From the NCBI RefSeq assembly GCF_902706605.1, contig NZ_CACSLH010000002.1:1-64000 (forward strand): 64,000 bases of DNA. Direction: 5' to 3'. The stretch comes from Enterococcus sp. CSURQ0835. GTDB taxonomy: Bacteria; Bacillota; Bacilli; Lactobacillales; Enterococcaceae. Positions 53,362 to 62,500 of this stretch are shown piece by piece. The position numbers and the translations under genes were made by a program. The first letter of the stretch is position 1; each line of letters begins with the position of its first letter. The notes below the pieces were generated by a model. That model was given only the letters and a program-made list of their open reading frames with translations. It had not been told where the DNA came from and did no database searches.

Positions 53362-53970
53362 ATGGAAAGCTGTACGATTGATGGCATTGATATCACGGGT
53401 GTCCGCGTAAGTTTGTATCCGATGAAAGATGCGTTTGCTGATCAGATTTTAAACAGTGTGAAAAAAACGAATACTACAGCCGTGTGGAGTCAAACGGATC
53501 TGTTTAGCACCTTATATCGTGGTGAAGCAGAAAGTGTGGTGGATGCGGCGGCTGGTTTGTTTATCAATGCTTATGAACCAACGACGCATCTAGTCGGTGA
53601 GTTCACATTTTCAAAAGGCTGTCCGGGAGATATTGCTGGCGATAGTTATTTGACTGGAGAAAAGCGGCAGCCGAATCAAACTCAGATCAAAGCCCAAGGT
53701 GATTTCCCGATCCATTGTAAGTATTCATTTTATACGTTTGGAAAAGAATCTTATATGGAGGAAATTGCACAGATCGTAACACTGGCTGATGAAATGGGAT
53801 TACAGCCGCAAAGCGCACATTATTCGACTTTCTTAACTGGCTCAGCAACGCAATTATTTGCTTATTTTGAAAAAGCTTTGGCTTATGCCCACGCGCACTT
53901 GAATCATTATGTGATCGAAGCGACTGTTTCAGTCAACAGTCCATCATTAGGAGGAAGTACAGATGTTTAA
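53362..53970 (+). CDS. ykoF: YkoF-like thiamine/HMP-binding protein
   Basis: This 202-aa soluble protein has two repeated ferredoxin-like halves, about 10-95 ('GVRVSLYPMKDAFADQILNSV') and 115-195 ('IHCKYSFYTFGKESYMEEI'), as in B. subtilis YkoF, which binds thiamine and its hydroxymethylpyrimidine part. It lies directly under a TPP riboswitch and before the YkoE, YkoD and YkoC transporter genes. The ATG is about 12 nt from GAGAGGA and it overlaps ykoE by 8 nt. Confidence 0.9.
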   Translation: MESCTIDGIDITGVRVSLYPMKDAFADQILNSVKKTNTTAVWSQTDLFSTLYRGEAESVVDAAAGLFINAYEPTTHLVGEFTFSKGCPGDIAGDSYLTGEKRQPNQTQIKAQGDFPIHCKYSFYTFGKESYMEEIAQIVTLADEMGLQPQSAHYSTFLTGSATQLFAYFEKALAYAHAHLNHYVIEATVSVNSPSLGGSTDV

Positions 53971-54541
53971 ATGGGAATTAAAAGATGTCATTATGGTGGG
54001 GATCGTTTCAATTGTATTTGGTGTGATTTATCTAGGTGCGGTTCATTTAGGCGTTTTGTTAGGTGCGATTTTGGCTCCACTTGGTTTGTCGATTTTAGCT
54101 AACGAATTTATTTTTGGTGTTTGGTTTATGGCGGCAGCTTTTGCAGGGTATGTGATTCGGCGACTGGGAGCTGCGACGATCACTGAAATGATCGCGGCGT
54201 TACTAGAAGTTTTTATGGGGAATTTTTATGGACCGATCGTGTTTGTTAGCGGCTTTGTTCAAGGAATCGGAACAGAGGCAGGCTTTTTAACGACACGTTA
54301 CAAACGTGCTGGTTGGATCCAATTGATCTTAGGTGCCGTGTTTGCTACGATCACGAGTTTCATTTGGGGGATCGTTCGCTCAAGTTTTACCGGGTTGCAG
54401 TGGCAGATGCTTTTAGCGATTTTTGTGATTCGTTTAGCTTCAGCACTATTGTTCTCAGCGGTTTTAGTAAAACTTACGTGTGATCATTTAGTGAAGATGG
54501 GTGTTTTGAAAAGTTATCCAATCGGGGCGCATCATGTATGA
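53963..54541 (+). CDS. ykoE: YkoE, substrate-specific (S) component of the thiamine/HMP ECF transporter
   Basis: This 192-aa protein has about six hydrophobic segments. Family blocks are 'WELKDVIMVGIVSIVFGVIYLG', 'LANEFIFGVWFMAAAFAGYVIRRLGAA', 'AALLEVFMGNFYGP' and 'GFVQGIGTEAGFL'. It binds thiamine or its precursor in the membrane and couples to YkoD and YkoC. The AGGAGG site lies inside the end of ykoF. Confidence 0.93.
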   Translation: MFKWELKDVIMVGIVSIVFGVIYLGAVHLGVLLGAILAPLGLSILANEFIFGVWFMAAAFAGYVIRRLGAATITEMIAALLEVFMGNFYGPIVFVSGFVQGIGTEAGFLTTRYKRAGWIQLILGAVFATITSFIWGIVRSSFTGLQWQMLLAIFVIRLASALLFSAVLVKLTCDHLVKMGVLKSYPIGAHHV

Positions 54542-55947
54542 GTTTGCAAACTGAACAGTTGATCTTTCAAGTCGATACACGCGAGATCGCAGCTGAATTA
54601 GAAGTTGCTCCAGGAACTGTTCGCGGACTTTTTGGGGTCTCAGGGGTCGGGAAAAGTACGTTATTCAGCTTACTAGCGGGTCAAGGTCAGTCGACTTTTA
54701 GTGGAAAAATCTGCTATGATGGTCAGTCATTGGAGAAGTTACGGGCGGATCAAAAAGTAGCGTTTGTCAGTTTGATGTTTCAAAATCCTGACACGCAATT
54801 TTGTATGGCCACACCTGCAGAAGAGTTGATTTTTTGTTTAGAAAATCAGCGCGTCCCAAAAGAACAAATTTCCGGTAAAGTAACAGCAGCGTTGGCTTTT
54901 TGCGAGATCCCTCACTTAGCCCAGCGGTCACTTGCCGTATTGTCAGGTGGTGAAAAACAACTTGTTGCACTGGCTTGCTGTGTTGCTCTGGGGAGTCGGT
55001 ATCTTTTATTAGACGAACCGTTTGCAAATCTTGATGAGGCTACGACCGCCTTTGTGATTGGGAAATTACAACAACTACAACAAAGTGGTGTAGGAATTTT
55101 AATGATCGATCATCAGTTGAAAAATACGAAAGGTTGGATCGATGAGTGGTATGTTTTGGATCAAACAACACTGACTTTGAAAACGCGGGCGCAGTTAGCA
55201 GCAGCTTCTGAGCAGCAAAAAAGACGGCAGCCACGATTGGCAAAAATTGAACCGACTCAGACAGTTTTACAGTTGAAAAATTTTTCGTTGCCATTAGCCG
55301 ATCACCAGCTCCGCTTACCTGATCGTGCGTTAAAAGCTGGCCAGATGATCGGCTTGACTGGGCGCAGTGGCTTGGGAAAATCGACTTTATTAAAGGCGTT
55401 GATCGGAGCGGTAGAATTTACTGGGACGATCGAATTGAATCACCGCTCTGTCCAAAAGCAACGTCGGCAAATTTTTAAACAGTTGAGTTGGATCATGCAA
55501 AATCCGCAAGATCAATTTGTAGCGGCGACTGTTTTTCAAGAATTAGCGAATGGTCAGCAAGCTGATCTGTGGGTAGAGCAAAAGTTACGCGAGTTGCAAT
55601 TAGAAGACAAACGATCCGAGTCGCCCTTTTTATTGAGTCAAGGTCAGCAACGGCGCTTAGCGGTCGCTTGTTTTTTAGAACGACCAGTAGACGTATTGTT
55701 AGTTGATGAACCGACATATGGTCAAGACCAAGAAAATGCTTGGCAAGTGATGCGTCTATTACAGCAAAAAGCTAACGAAGAGACGCTTATTTTAATTGTG
55801 AGTCACGATCAAGAACTGTTGCAGACTTTTTGTGATGAAGTTTGGGATCTGAATCAAATGGAGGAACCCCGACATGAAAAAATTGAATCCGACCATCAAA
55901 TTCGGCGGTATTTTACTCACCGGTTTACTCGTCTCTTTTCAAAATAA
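54538..55947 (+). CDS. ykoD: YkoD, double ATPase of the ECF thiamine/HMP transporter
   Basis: The protein has 469 aa with two ABC domains in one chain. Domain 1 (about 1-220) has Walker A 'GVSGVGKST', signature 'LSGGEKQLVALA' and Walker B 'LLLDEPFANLD'. Domain 2 (about 240-445) has 'GRSGLGKSTLL', a variant signature 'LSQGQQRRLAVA' and 'VLLVDEPTYGQD'. It powers uptake with YkoC and YkoE. Its last 24 codons overlap ykoC by 74 nt, unusually long for this operon. Confidence 0.93.
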   Translation: MSLQTEQLIFQVDTREIAAELEVAPGTVRGLFGVSGVGKSTLFSLLAGQGQSTFSGKICYDGQSLEKLRADQKVAFVSLMFQNPDTQFCMATPAEELIFCLENQRVPKEQISGKVTAALAFCEIPHLAQRSLAVLSGGEKQLVALACCVALGSRYLLLDEPFANLDEATTAFVIGKLQQLQQSGVGILMIDHQLKNTKGWIDEWYVLDQTTLTLKTRAQLAAASEQQKRRQPRLAKIEPTQTVLQLKNFSLPLADHQLRLPDRALKAGQMIGLTGRSGLGKSTLLKALIGAVEFTGTIELNHRSVQKQRRQIFKQLSWIMQNPQDQFVAATVFQELANGQQADLWVEQKLRELQLEDKRSESPFLLSQGQQRRLAVACFLERPVDVLLVDEPTYGQDQENAWQVMRLLQQKANEETLILIVSHDQELLQTFCDEVWDLNQMEEPRHEKIESDHQIRRYFTHRFTRLFSK

Positions 55948-56563
55948 TCTCAGGTTGAATCTGACATTAGCAGTGATCTTTGCAGTTGTTAGCATCCTGT
56001 ATTTAAGTTTCAAACAATGGCTACAGTTAACAGTTCTTTTAACGGTGACGGCAATTGGCGTTTTTTTCAGTGGTTACTTCTTCTTACAAGCAAAAAGTGG
56101 TCAAGCTGTGATCGGTGATTTAACGGTCACGCCGCAAGTCTTGTATGGGTTGAAACTAGCTACACGGATCTATTGTTTTGGTTTTTTAGGTTCAAGTTTT
56201 GCTGCAACGACGACCTTGCCAGCTTTTATTTATTCAGCGCAGCAACAACTACGCCTGCCAGCTCAATTTGCCTATGGGATGATGGCGGCGTTTCATATGT
56301 TGCCGTTGATCAAAAAAGAATATCAAAATACGCGGATCAGTTTACGGTCGCGTGGGCTAACAGCTGGATTTATCTCACCGAAATTATTGACGCCACTATT
56401 AGTCAAATCGATCCGTTGGTCAGAGACGTTGGCTCAAGCGATGGAATCGCGCGGTTTTTCCGGGACTGCTAACCGCACTTATTTTTATGATTATCAGATC
56501 CGATTTCAAGACGGCTTGTTTTTAGTTGGCCTACTAGGTTTGGCAGTAGCTTTGAGTTTTTGA
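55874..56563 (+). CDS. ykoC: YkoC, transmembrane (T) component of the ECF transporter
   Basis: This 229-aa protein has about five hydrophobic segments. The EcfT coupling-helix signature is split between 'NTRISLRSRGLTAGF' and 'AQAMESRGFSGTANRTY' (two ARG-type motifs). It links the S component YkoE to the ATPase YkoD. The ATG at 55874 has a good GGAGGAA site although it lies inside ykoD, so the overlap is real rather than a start error. Confidence 0.92.
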   Translation: MKKLNPTIKFGGILLTGLLVSFQNNLRLNLTLAVIFAVVSILYLSFKQWLQLTVLLTVTAIGVFFSGYFFLQAKSGQAVIGDLTVTPQVLYGLKLATRIYCFGFLGSSFAATTTLPAFIYSAQQQLRLPAQFAYGMMAAFHMLPLIKKEYQNTRISLRSRGLTAGFISPKLLTPLLVKSIRWSETLAQAMESRGFSGTANRTYFYDYQIRFQDGLFLVGLLGLAVALSF

Positions 56564-56568
56564 TCAGT

Positions 56569-56600
56569 AAACACTTCCTGTGATGGGAAGTGTTTTTTTT
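56569..56600 (+). terminator. ykoFEDC terminator
   Basis: AACACTTCC pairs with GGAAGTGTT, followed by T8. Confidence 0.92.
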
Positions 56601-56674
56601 AGGTTTTACAGCGTTGTCAATTATGAAAAAAGTATGATGATTCAGTGGTCTTTTAGTGCATTGATCTTTTTTCG

Positions 56675-56703
56675 TTGACTTCTTTTTGTCAAAGCGTTAT
56701 TAT
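56675..56703 (+). promoter_or_regulatory. Promoter of the marR-exporter operon
   Basis: TTGACT (56675-56680), 17-bp spacer, TATTAT (56698-56703). Confidence 0.75.
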
Positions 56704-56711
56704 CTTCAAGC

Positions 56712-56724
56712 GTTAATTATTAAC
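56712..56724. promoter_or_regulatory. Putative MarR operator
   Basis: GTTAATTATTAAC is a perfect palindrome about 9 bp after the -10, at the transcription start. It is a likely self-repression site for the MarR protein. Confidence 0.65.
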
Positions 56725-56814
56725 ACTATTAGCTATTAAAAGATAAAGTTAAACGTGGGTTCACATTTTTGAGTTAGAGTGGAACGCGTCTGACGGAAGA
56801 AAAGGGGGAAGCAC

Positions 56815-57264
56815 ATGTCATTTGCTAACGAGGCGGAAAGTAAACTTTCGCGCCTAATGGTCAGCAATCGGAACAGTTCATTTGCCAAGCTGGAAAAAAG
56901 CAATCGCGGTGAAGAAGTCGTGATCAAATTTTTAGAACACTTGCAGCAGCCGGCTAGTCCAAAGATGCTAGCGGAAGCATTGCATCTGTCAAGTGCGCGG
57001 ATCGCGACGATTCTAGGTGGTCTGGAGAAAAAAGAATTGATCACGCGGACGATCTCATCAAAAGATCGGCGGCGGATCACCGTGACGCTGACAGAAAAAG
57101 GACAACAGTTTGCGAGTCAAAAAGCAAAAGAAGCAACCGCCCGGATCGTTCAGATCTTTGAACAGATGGGAGAAGAAGACACGAATCGATTTGTTGAATT
57201 GATCGAGGAGTTCTTTTATTACTCGCAAAAAATTACAGATGAGGAAGAAGGTAGTCAAGCGTGA
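56815..57264 (+). CDS. MarR-family transcriptional regulator
   Basis: This 149-aa protein has the winged helix of the MarR family: 'ASPKMLAEALHLSSARIATILGGLEKKELITR', followed by the wing 'SSKDRRRITVTLTEKG'. The C-terminal helix is probably for dimerisation. It is the first gene of an operon with two ABC half-exporters, as in LmrR/BmrR-type control, and overlaps the next start by 4 nt (GTGA). It probably represses the operon until a drug or lipid ligand binds. Confidence 0.9.
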   Translation: MSFANEAESKLSRLMVSNRNSSFAKLEKSNRGEEVVIKFLEHLQQPASPKMLAEALHLSSARIATILGGLEKKELITRTISSKDRRRITVTLTEKGQQFASQKAKEATARIVQIFEQMGEEDTNRFVELIEEFFYYSQKITDEEEGSQA

Positions 57265-59618
57265 GAATTTTTAAATACTTATTCAAATATTGGTATGCGG
57301 TGTTAGCGGTCGTAGCACTTTTGATCGTGCAAGCTTCCAGTGATCTATCGCTGCCAAACATCACCTCGAATATTGTGGATGTAGGGATTCAACAAGGCGG
57401 ATTGGACAATGCAACGCCTGAAAAAATTCGCGCCCAAACGTTACAAGGAATTGAGATGTTCATGACGGATCATGAAAAAGAGACCGTCAAAGACAATTAC
57501 CATAAAACGACTGAAACGATCAAAGGTAAAAAGACAACGGTCTACCAGTTAGACTTAGCGGATGGGATGACGAAGAAAAAGTTAGCTAAAACGTTTGAAT
57601 TGCCAATGGTCATGTTGGCTTCTTCTCAAATGAAGCAAAAAAATAGTTCGATGGATGCTAAAGGAGCCAAAGAAGTTTTCCAAACGTACCAACAACTAGG
57701 TGCAGATGGAAAAAAAGTGAAGCAGTTAGGAGCAGAAGCCAAAACTTTAGGCGACCAAGCTAAACAAGCTGGTGCCAGTGGTGACTTGCAACAAGCCCAG
57801 ACACTAGGGGCACAAGCTCAAGCTAAAGGTGCAGAAGCTCAACAACTAGGTGAACAGCTAAAAGCAACACAAACTGCTTTGCCACAAAAAGTAAAAGCTG
57901 CACGGAAACAGTTGACTGACAGTTTAGGGAATCTTGGTACTGATTCATTGAAAACAGTTGGCATTCAAATGACGCTAGCTGAATACAAAGCGTTAGATAT
58001 GAATACAAAACAGATCCAAACGGACTACATGGTCAAAACGGGGATGAAAATGGTCGGTTTGACCTTACTATCTGCGGTAGCTGCGATTTTAGTCGGTTTG
58101 ATCGCCTCACTAGTCGCTGCTTCGACGGGGCGCCGGTTACGAGTGGGCCAATACGAACGCACTTTGCAGTTTTCAAATACCGAGATGGAAAAATTTTCGC
58201 CAGCCTCTTTGATCACGCGGAATACCAATGATATTCAGCAGATCCAAATGGGGATGGTCTTGACGATGCGGTTAGTTTTATACGCACCGATCTTAGGTCT
58301 AGGCGGTGTTTACGAAGTTTATAAAACAGGAACTGGCATGGGCTGGATCGTCGGGGTCGCCGTGGGTGCAGTGTTAGCATTAGTCTTAGTTTTATTAGGT
58401 TTTACGATGCCAAAATTTAAGAGTTTGCAAAAATTAGTCGACCGAGTGAACTTAGTTTCGCGGGAGATCTTAACGGGATTACCGGTGATCCGGGCCTTTT
58501 CACGAGAAGCGTATGAAGAAAAACGTTTTGATCAAGCAAATACGCATTTGATGAAGACTCAACTATTCGTTAACCGATCGATGTCATTGATGATGCCAGT
58601 TATGATGCTCTTGATGAATGGGATCTCCGTTTTGATCGTTTGGGTCGGAGGTCACAATATGAACCAAGGACAGTTGCAAGTCGGGGATATGATGGCTTTC
58701 ATCACTTATACGATGATGATCGTGATGGCCTTTATGATGCTGTCGATGGTGTCGATCGTCTTACCGCGGGCCAATGTTTCAGCTGCGCGGGTCGATGAAG
58801 TGTTAGCAACCAAACCTTCGATTAAAGATCCAGCAACACCGCAAGATGACCATGAGTTTAAAGGTGAGGTCAAATTTGAAGGCGTGAAATTCCACTACAG
58901 CGATGCGGATGAAGATGTCTTGCATCATATCAACTTTACAGCTAAACCAGGGCAAACGACGGCTTTGATCGGCTCGACGGGTTCAGGAAAATCAACGGTG
59001 GTCAATTTGATTCCGCGTTTGTTTGATGTAACGGGCGGCCGAATCACGATTGATGGCGTTGATATTCGTGAGTTGAGCTTGCATAAATTACACGCGTTGA
59101 TCGGCTTTGTGCCACAAAAAGGCGTTCTGTTTTCTGGTGATATTGAATCGAATATCAAATTCGGTGATGCTGATGTTTCCGATGAGCAAATGAAAAAAGC
59201 GGCTCGGATCGCGCAAGCAACTGAATTTATCGATGCCAATGACCAAGGCTATAGTCGGGCGATCTCACAAGGTGGGACGAATGTCTCTGGTGGACAAAAG
59301 CAACGGTTAGCGATCGCTCGTGCATTAGCGAAAAATCCTAAGATCTTGATCTTTGATGATTCGCTATCGGCACTAGATAATAAAACGGACGCTGCTTTGC
59401 GGAGAGCTTTGGCTGAAGAAGTCAAAGGTGTGACTCAGATCATCGTGGCCCAAAAAATCTCAACGGTCTTACATGCCGACAATATCATCGTTTTGAATGA
59501 AGGTCGGGTCGTGGATCAAGGAACGCATGAGGAATTGATGGAACGTTCAACCGTCTACCAAGAAATTGCACAATCTCAATTAAGCAATGCTGAATTAGGG
59601 ATTGAAGAAGCGGAGTAG
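57261..59618 (+). CDS. ABC half-exporter with degenerate Walker B and a large extracellular insertion
   Basis: The protein has 785 aa, about 200 longer than usual. TM1 (about 8-28) is followed by a hydrophilic insertion (about 45-260) containing Ala/Gln-rich, coiled-coil-like repeats ('QQAQTLGAQAQAKGAEAQQLGEQ'). TM2 to TM6 follow. The ATPase has Walker A 'GSTGSGKST' and a canonical signature 'VSGGQKQRLAIAR'. Its Walker B is 'ILIFDDSLSALD', where the catalytic Glu is Asp, and the H-loop is replaced ('IIVAQKIST', Gln for His). It pairs with the next protein as in LmrCD/EfrCD/TM287-288 exporters. It starts with GTG, coupled to marR. Confidence 0.9.
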   Translation: MRIFKYLFKYWYAVLAVVALLIVQASSDLSLPNITSNIVDVGIQQGGLDNATPEKIRAQTLQGIEMFMTDHEKETVKDNYHKTTETIKGKKTTVYQLDLADGMTKKKLAKTFELPMVMLASSQMKQKNSSMDAKGAKEVFQTYQQLGADGKKVKQLGAEAKTLGDQAKQAGASGDLQQAQTLGAQAQAKGAEAQQLGEQLKATQTALPQKVKAARKQLTDSLGNLGTDSLKTVGIQMTLAEYKALDMNTKQIQTDYMVKTGMKMVGLTLLSAVAAILVGLIASLVAASTGRRLRVGQYERTLQFSNTEMEKFSPASLITRNTNDIQQIQMGMVLTMRLVLYAPILGLGGVYEVYKTGTGMGWIVGVAVGAVLALVLVLLGFTMPKFKSLQKLVDRVNLVSREILTGLPVIRAFSREAYEEKRFDQANTHLMKTQLFVNRSMSLMMPVMMLLMNGISVLIVWVGGHNMNQGQLQVGDMMAFITYTMMIVMAFMMLSMVSIVLPRANVSAARVDEVLATKPSIKDPATPQDDHEFKGEVKFEGVKFHYSDADEDVLHHINFTAKPGQTTALIGSTGSGKSTVVNLIPRLFDVTGGRITIDGVDIRELSLHKLHALIGFVPQKGVLFSGDIESNIKFGDADVSDEQMKKAARIAQATEFIDANDQGYSRAISQGGTNVSGGQKQRLAIARALAKNPKILIFDDSLSALDNKTDAALRRALAEEVKGVTQIIVAQKISTVLHADNIIVLNEGRVVDQGTHEELMERSTVYQEIAQSQLSNAELGIEEAE

Positions 59619-59660
59619 GAGCTACATTCTACTTTAATCAAAAACGAAGGAGGAACGAAA

Positions 59661-61529
59661 ATGCCAGAAAAAAATCAAAGTCGTCCTCAAGGTGGTGGAC
59701 ACGGTCCGATGGGCGGTGGCCGCGGGCTAGGTGCGCCTGGTGCGAAAGCCAAAGATTTCAAGGGAACTTTGAAAAAATTACTTTCATATATGGGCGCTTA
59801 TAAATTTGCGCTGGGAGTTGTGATTGTTTTTGCTGCGATCTCCACGATCTTCAACATTTGGGGACCGAAGATTTTATCAAAAGCGATCACGGAACTTTTC
59901 AATGGTCTGATCAAAAAATATCAAGGAACCGGTGGTATCAATTTTGATAAGATCGGCGAAACGCTACTTTTCATGTTGGGCTTATACCTAGTCGCATCAC
60001 TTTTTGGGATCGTTCAAGGTTGGATCATGTCGACGATCACGCAAAAGATCACGTATCGGATGCGTAAAGAAATCACTGAAAAGATCAACCGCATGCCAAT
60101 GAATTATTTTGAAAGCCGAACGACTGGTGAAGTCTTATCACGAATCACCAATGATGTGGACACACTGGGGCAATCATTGAACCAATCGGTCACCCAGCTG
60201 ATTACTTCAGCTTTTACGATCGTCGGGGTCATCGTGATGATGTTGACGATTTCGGTGAAAATGACTGGGGTCGCGATCTTGATCGTGCCGATCTCCATGT
60301 TGTTGATCGCATTTGTGGTCAAGTTTTCGCAAAAGCATTTTATTACGCAACAAAAATATTTAGGGATCATCAATGGACAAGTCGAAGAGACTGTGGGCGG
60401 TTATAATATCGTTCGCCTGTTCAATGATGAAGAAAACTCGTTGAAAGAATTTAGCGAAAAAAATGATGTGTTGTTCAAATCGGCTTGGAAATCACAATTC
60501 CTTTCTGGCTTGATGCAACCGATCATGAACTTCGTCGGCAACTTAGGTTATGTCGCAGTGGCGATCGTCGGTGGGATCTTTGCCTATAACGGTACGATCA
60601 CTGTTGGGGATATCCAAGCGTTCATTCAATATGTGCGGAATTTGACGCAACCGATCGCTCAATTGGCACAAGTCTCCAATTTGTTGCAATCGATGGCAGC
60701 CGCAGCCGAACGGGTCTTTGAATTTTTAGCAGAAGACGAAGAAGATCAAACGGTTGAAAACCCAGTCAAAATCGGGCGAGCCAAAGGTGAAGTTGACTTT
60801 GAACACGTTCATTTCGGCTACACACCTGATAAGATCATCATTAATGATTTCAATTCGCATGTTGATCCAGGCCAGACAGTGGCGATCGTTGGGCCGACAG
60901 GAGCTGGGAAAACGACGATGGTCAAGTTGCTGATGCGCTTTTACGATGTCAATTCTGGCGCGATCAAAATCGATGGTCATAACGTCAAAGATTTCAATCG
61001 GGCGGATCTACGTAAAAATATCGGGATGGTCCTACAAGATACGTGGTTGTTCAAAGGGACGATCATGGACAACTTGAGGTACGGGAATTTAGAAGCAACC
61101 GATGAAGAAGTGTATGCAGCTGCCAAAGCGGCTCACGTCCATCACTTCATCGAAACTTTACCTGGTGGCTATCAAATGGAACTGAATGAAGATTCTTCTA
61201 ATATCTCACAAGGTCAAAAACAACTGCTGACGATCGCGCGAGCTATTTTGGCGGATAAACCGATCTTGATCTTAGACGAAGCGACTTCTTCAGTCGATAC
61301 GCGAACCGAAGCTTTGATCCAACACGCCATGAATAATTTGATGGCCGGTCGAACTAGTTTTGTCATCGCGCATCGTCTGTCTACGATCAAAGATGCTGAT
61401 AAGATCTTATATATGCAAGATGGCGACATCAAAGAACAAGGGACCCATGAAGAACTATTGGAAAAAGGTGGGTACTACGCGAAACTTTACAACTCGCAAT
61501 TTGAAGATCTTGATGAAGCGACTGCTTAA
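59661..61529 (+). CDS. ABC half-exporter, catalytically competent partner
   Basis: The protein has 622 aa. The N-terminal tail is rich in Gly and Pro ('GGGHGPMGGGRGLG'), followed by six TM segments. The ATPase has Walker A 'GPTGAGKTTMV', Q-loop 'VLQDTWLF', a variant signature 'ISQGQKQLLTIAR', Walker B 'ILILDEATSSVD' and H-loop 'VIAHRLST'. Together with the upstream protein this gives one consensus and one degenerate ATP site, typical of heterodimeric multidrug exporters. An AAGGAGG site is 8 nt before the ATG. Confidence 0.92.
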   Translation: MPEKNQSRPQGGGHGPMGGGRGLGAPGAKAKDFKGTLKKLLSYMGAYKFALGVVIVFAAISTIFNIWGPKILSKAITELFNGLIKKYQGTGGINFDKIGETLLFMLGLYLVASLFGIVQGWIMSTITQKITYRMRKEITEKINRMPMNYFESRTTGEVLSRITNDVDTLGQSLNQSVTQLITSAFTIVGVIVMMLTISVKMTGVAILIVPISMLLIAFVVKFSQKHFITQQKYLGIINGQVEETVGGYNIVRLFNDEENSLKEFSEKNDVLFKSAWKSQFLSGLMQPIMNFVGNLGYVAVAIVGGIFAYNGTITVGDIQAFIQYVRNLTQPIAQLAQVSNLLQSMAAAAERVFEFLAEDEEDQTVENPVKIGRAKGEVDFEHVHFGYTPDKIIINDFNSHVDPGQTVAIVGPTGAGKTTMVKLLMRFYDVNSGAIKIDGHNVKDFNRADLRKNIGMVLQDTWLFKGTIMDNLRYGNLEATDEEVYAAAKAAHVHHFIETLPGGYQMELNEDSSNISQGQKQLLTIARAILADKPILILDEATSSVDTRTEALIQHAMNNLMAGRTSFVIAHRLSTIKDADKILYMQDGDIKEQGTHEELLEKGGYYAKLYNSQFEDLDEATA

Positions 61530-61575
61530 AAAGCAACTGAATAACGAAGCTAAAAGCACCTATTCAATTTAACTA

Positions 61576-61619
61576 AAAGCTGGAACGATTTTGTTGATCA
61601 GATCGTTCCAGCTTTTTTT
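61576..61619 (+). terminator. Exporter operon terminator
   Basis: AAAGCTGGAACGAT (61576-61589) pairs with ATCGTTCCAGCTTT (61602-61615), followed by T5. Confidence 0.92.
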
Positions 61620-61631
61620 GTCTAGGTGATC

Positions 61632-61659
61632 TTTACATAATCGATACAATTCAATCACA
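61632..61659 (+). promoter_or_regulatory. PhoP-box-like direct repeats
   Basis: TTTACA (61632), GATACA (61643) and ATCACA (61654) recur with an exact 11-bp period, as in PhoP boxes (TTNACA with 11-bp spacing). They lie about 40 bp upstream of TATAAT at 61700-61705, which has no good -35. Confidence 0.5.
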
Positions 61660-61699
61660 ACCTTTACTTAAACCTGGTTAAAAATCAAAAGTGTTTCTT

Positions 61700-61705
61700 T
61701 ATAAT
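61700..61705 (+). promoter_or_regulatory. Candidate -10 of the importer operon
   Basis: A perfect TATAAT 25 nt before the ATG. The -35 position is poor (TGGTTA), consistent with activation. Confidence 0.5.
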
Positions 61706-61729
61706 CAGTGGCATAGGAGGAGAATTACT

Positions 61730-62500
61730 ATGTTGACATTACAAAAGATCACGAAAACATTTGATACGACCCCGATTTTAAAAGATATCAGCTTGACGAT
61801 TGCTGATGGCGAGATCGTTTCGATTTTAGGTGCATCCGGCTCAGGTAAGACGACATTGCTGAATGTGATTTTAGGTTTAGAAACTGCAACGAGCGGCCAA
61901 CTTTTTTATCGTGAACAGGAGATAACCAACTGGCCGATGGAAAAACGTCCATTTAACATCGTCTTTCAAGATTATGCTTTATTTCCTAATTTGAATGCGT
62001 ACGACAACTTGACTTACGGGTTGCATAAAAATCCTGGGTTGACAAGCCCAGAAGAATTGGCTGAACTGATCGAGTTACTCGGTTTAGAGCAACATTTACA
62101 AAAACGGGTCCAGCAATTATCCGGCGGGCAAAAACAACGAGTTGCATTAGGCCGAACGCTAGTGATGAGGCCGAACGTTTTATTGTTAGACGAACCGCTC
62201 AGTGCCCTAGACGGCGTGATTAAAGAATCGATCAAAAATCGGATCAAATTGATCGCTAAAAAACTGAAGCTTACAACGATCATCGTGACGCATGACCCAG
62301 AAGAAGCCTTGACGATGTCTGATAAAATCTTAGTCTTGGCAGATGGTTGTGTTGCCCAATATGGGACTCCGCAAGAGATCATCACTAATGCATCTGATTT
62401 GTTCGTCCAACAATTCATCGTGCAACAGTTGGAGATCAAACGGCAAAATATCGAGAAGATCTTCGCCCAAACGCAGCGAAAAGTTGTGAAAGTCGGATGA
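61730..62500 (+). CDS. ABC importer ATPase, iron / 2-aminoethylphosphonate type
   Basis: This 256-aa ATPase has Walker A 'GASGSGKTTLL', Q-loop 'VFQDYALFPNLNAYDNLTYGL', signature 'LSGGQKQRVALGR', Walker B 'VLLLDEPLSALD' and H-loop 'IVTHDPEEALTMSDKI'. The FPNLNAYDN region and the lack of a long TOBE domain fit FbpC/PhnT-like importers rather than MalK. The ATG at 61730 follows AGGAGGAG; the frame back to 61691 runs through the -10. It overlaps the permease start (ATGA). Confidence 0.85.
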   Translation: MLTLQKITKTFDTTPILKDISLTIADGEIVSILGASGSGKTTLLNVILGLETATSGQLFYREQEITNWPMEKRPFNIVFQDYALFPNLNAYDNLTYGLHKNPGLTSPEELAELIELLGLEQHLQKRVQQLSGGQKQRVALGRTLVMRPNVLLLDEPLSALDGVIKESIKNRIKLIAKKLKLTTIIVTHDPEEALTMSDKILVLADGCVAQYGTPQEIITNASDLFVQQFIVQQLEIKRQNIEKIFAQTQRKVVKVG

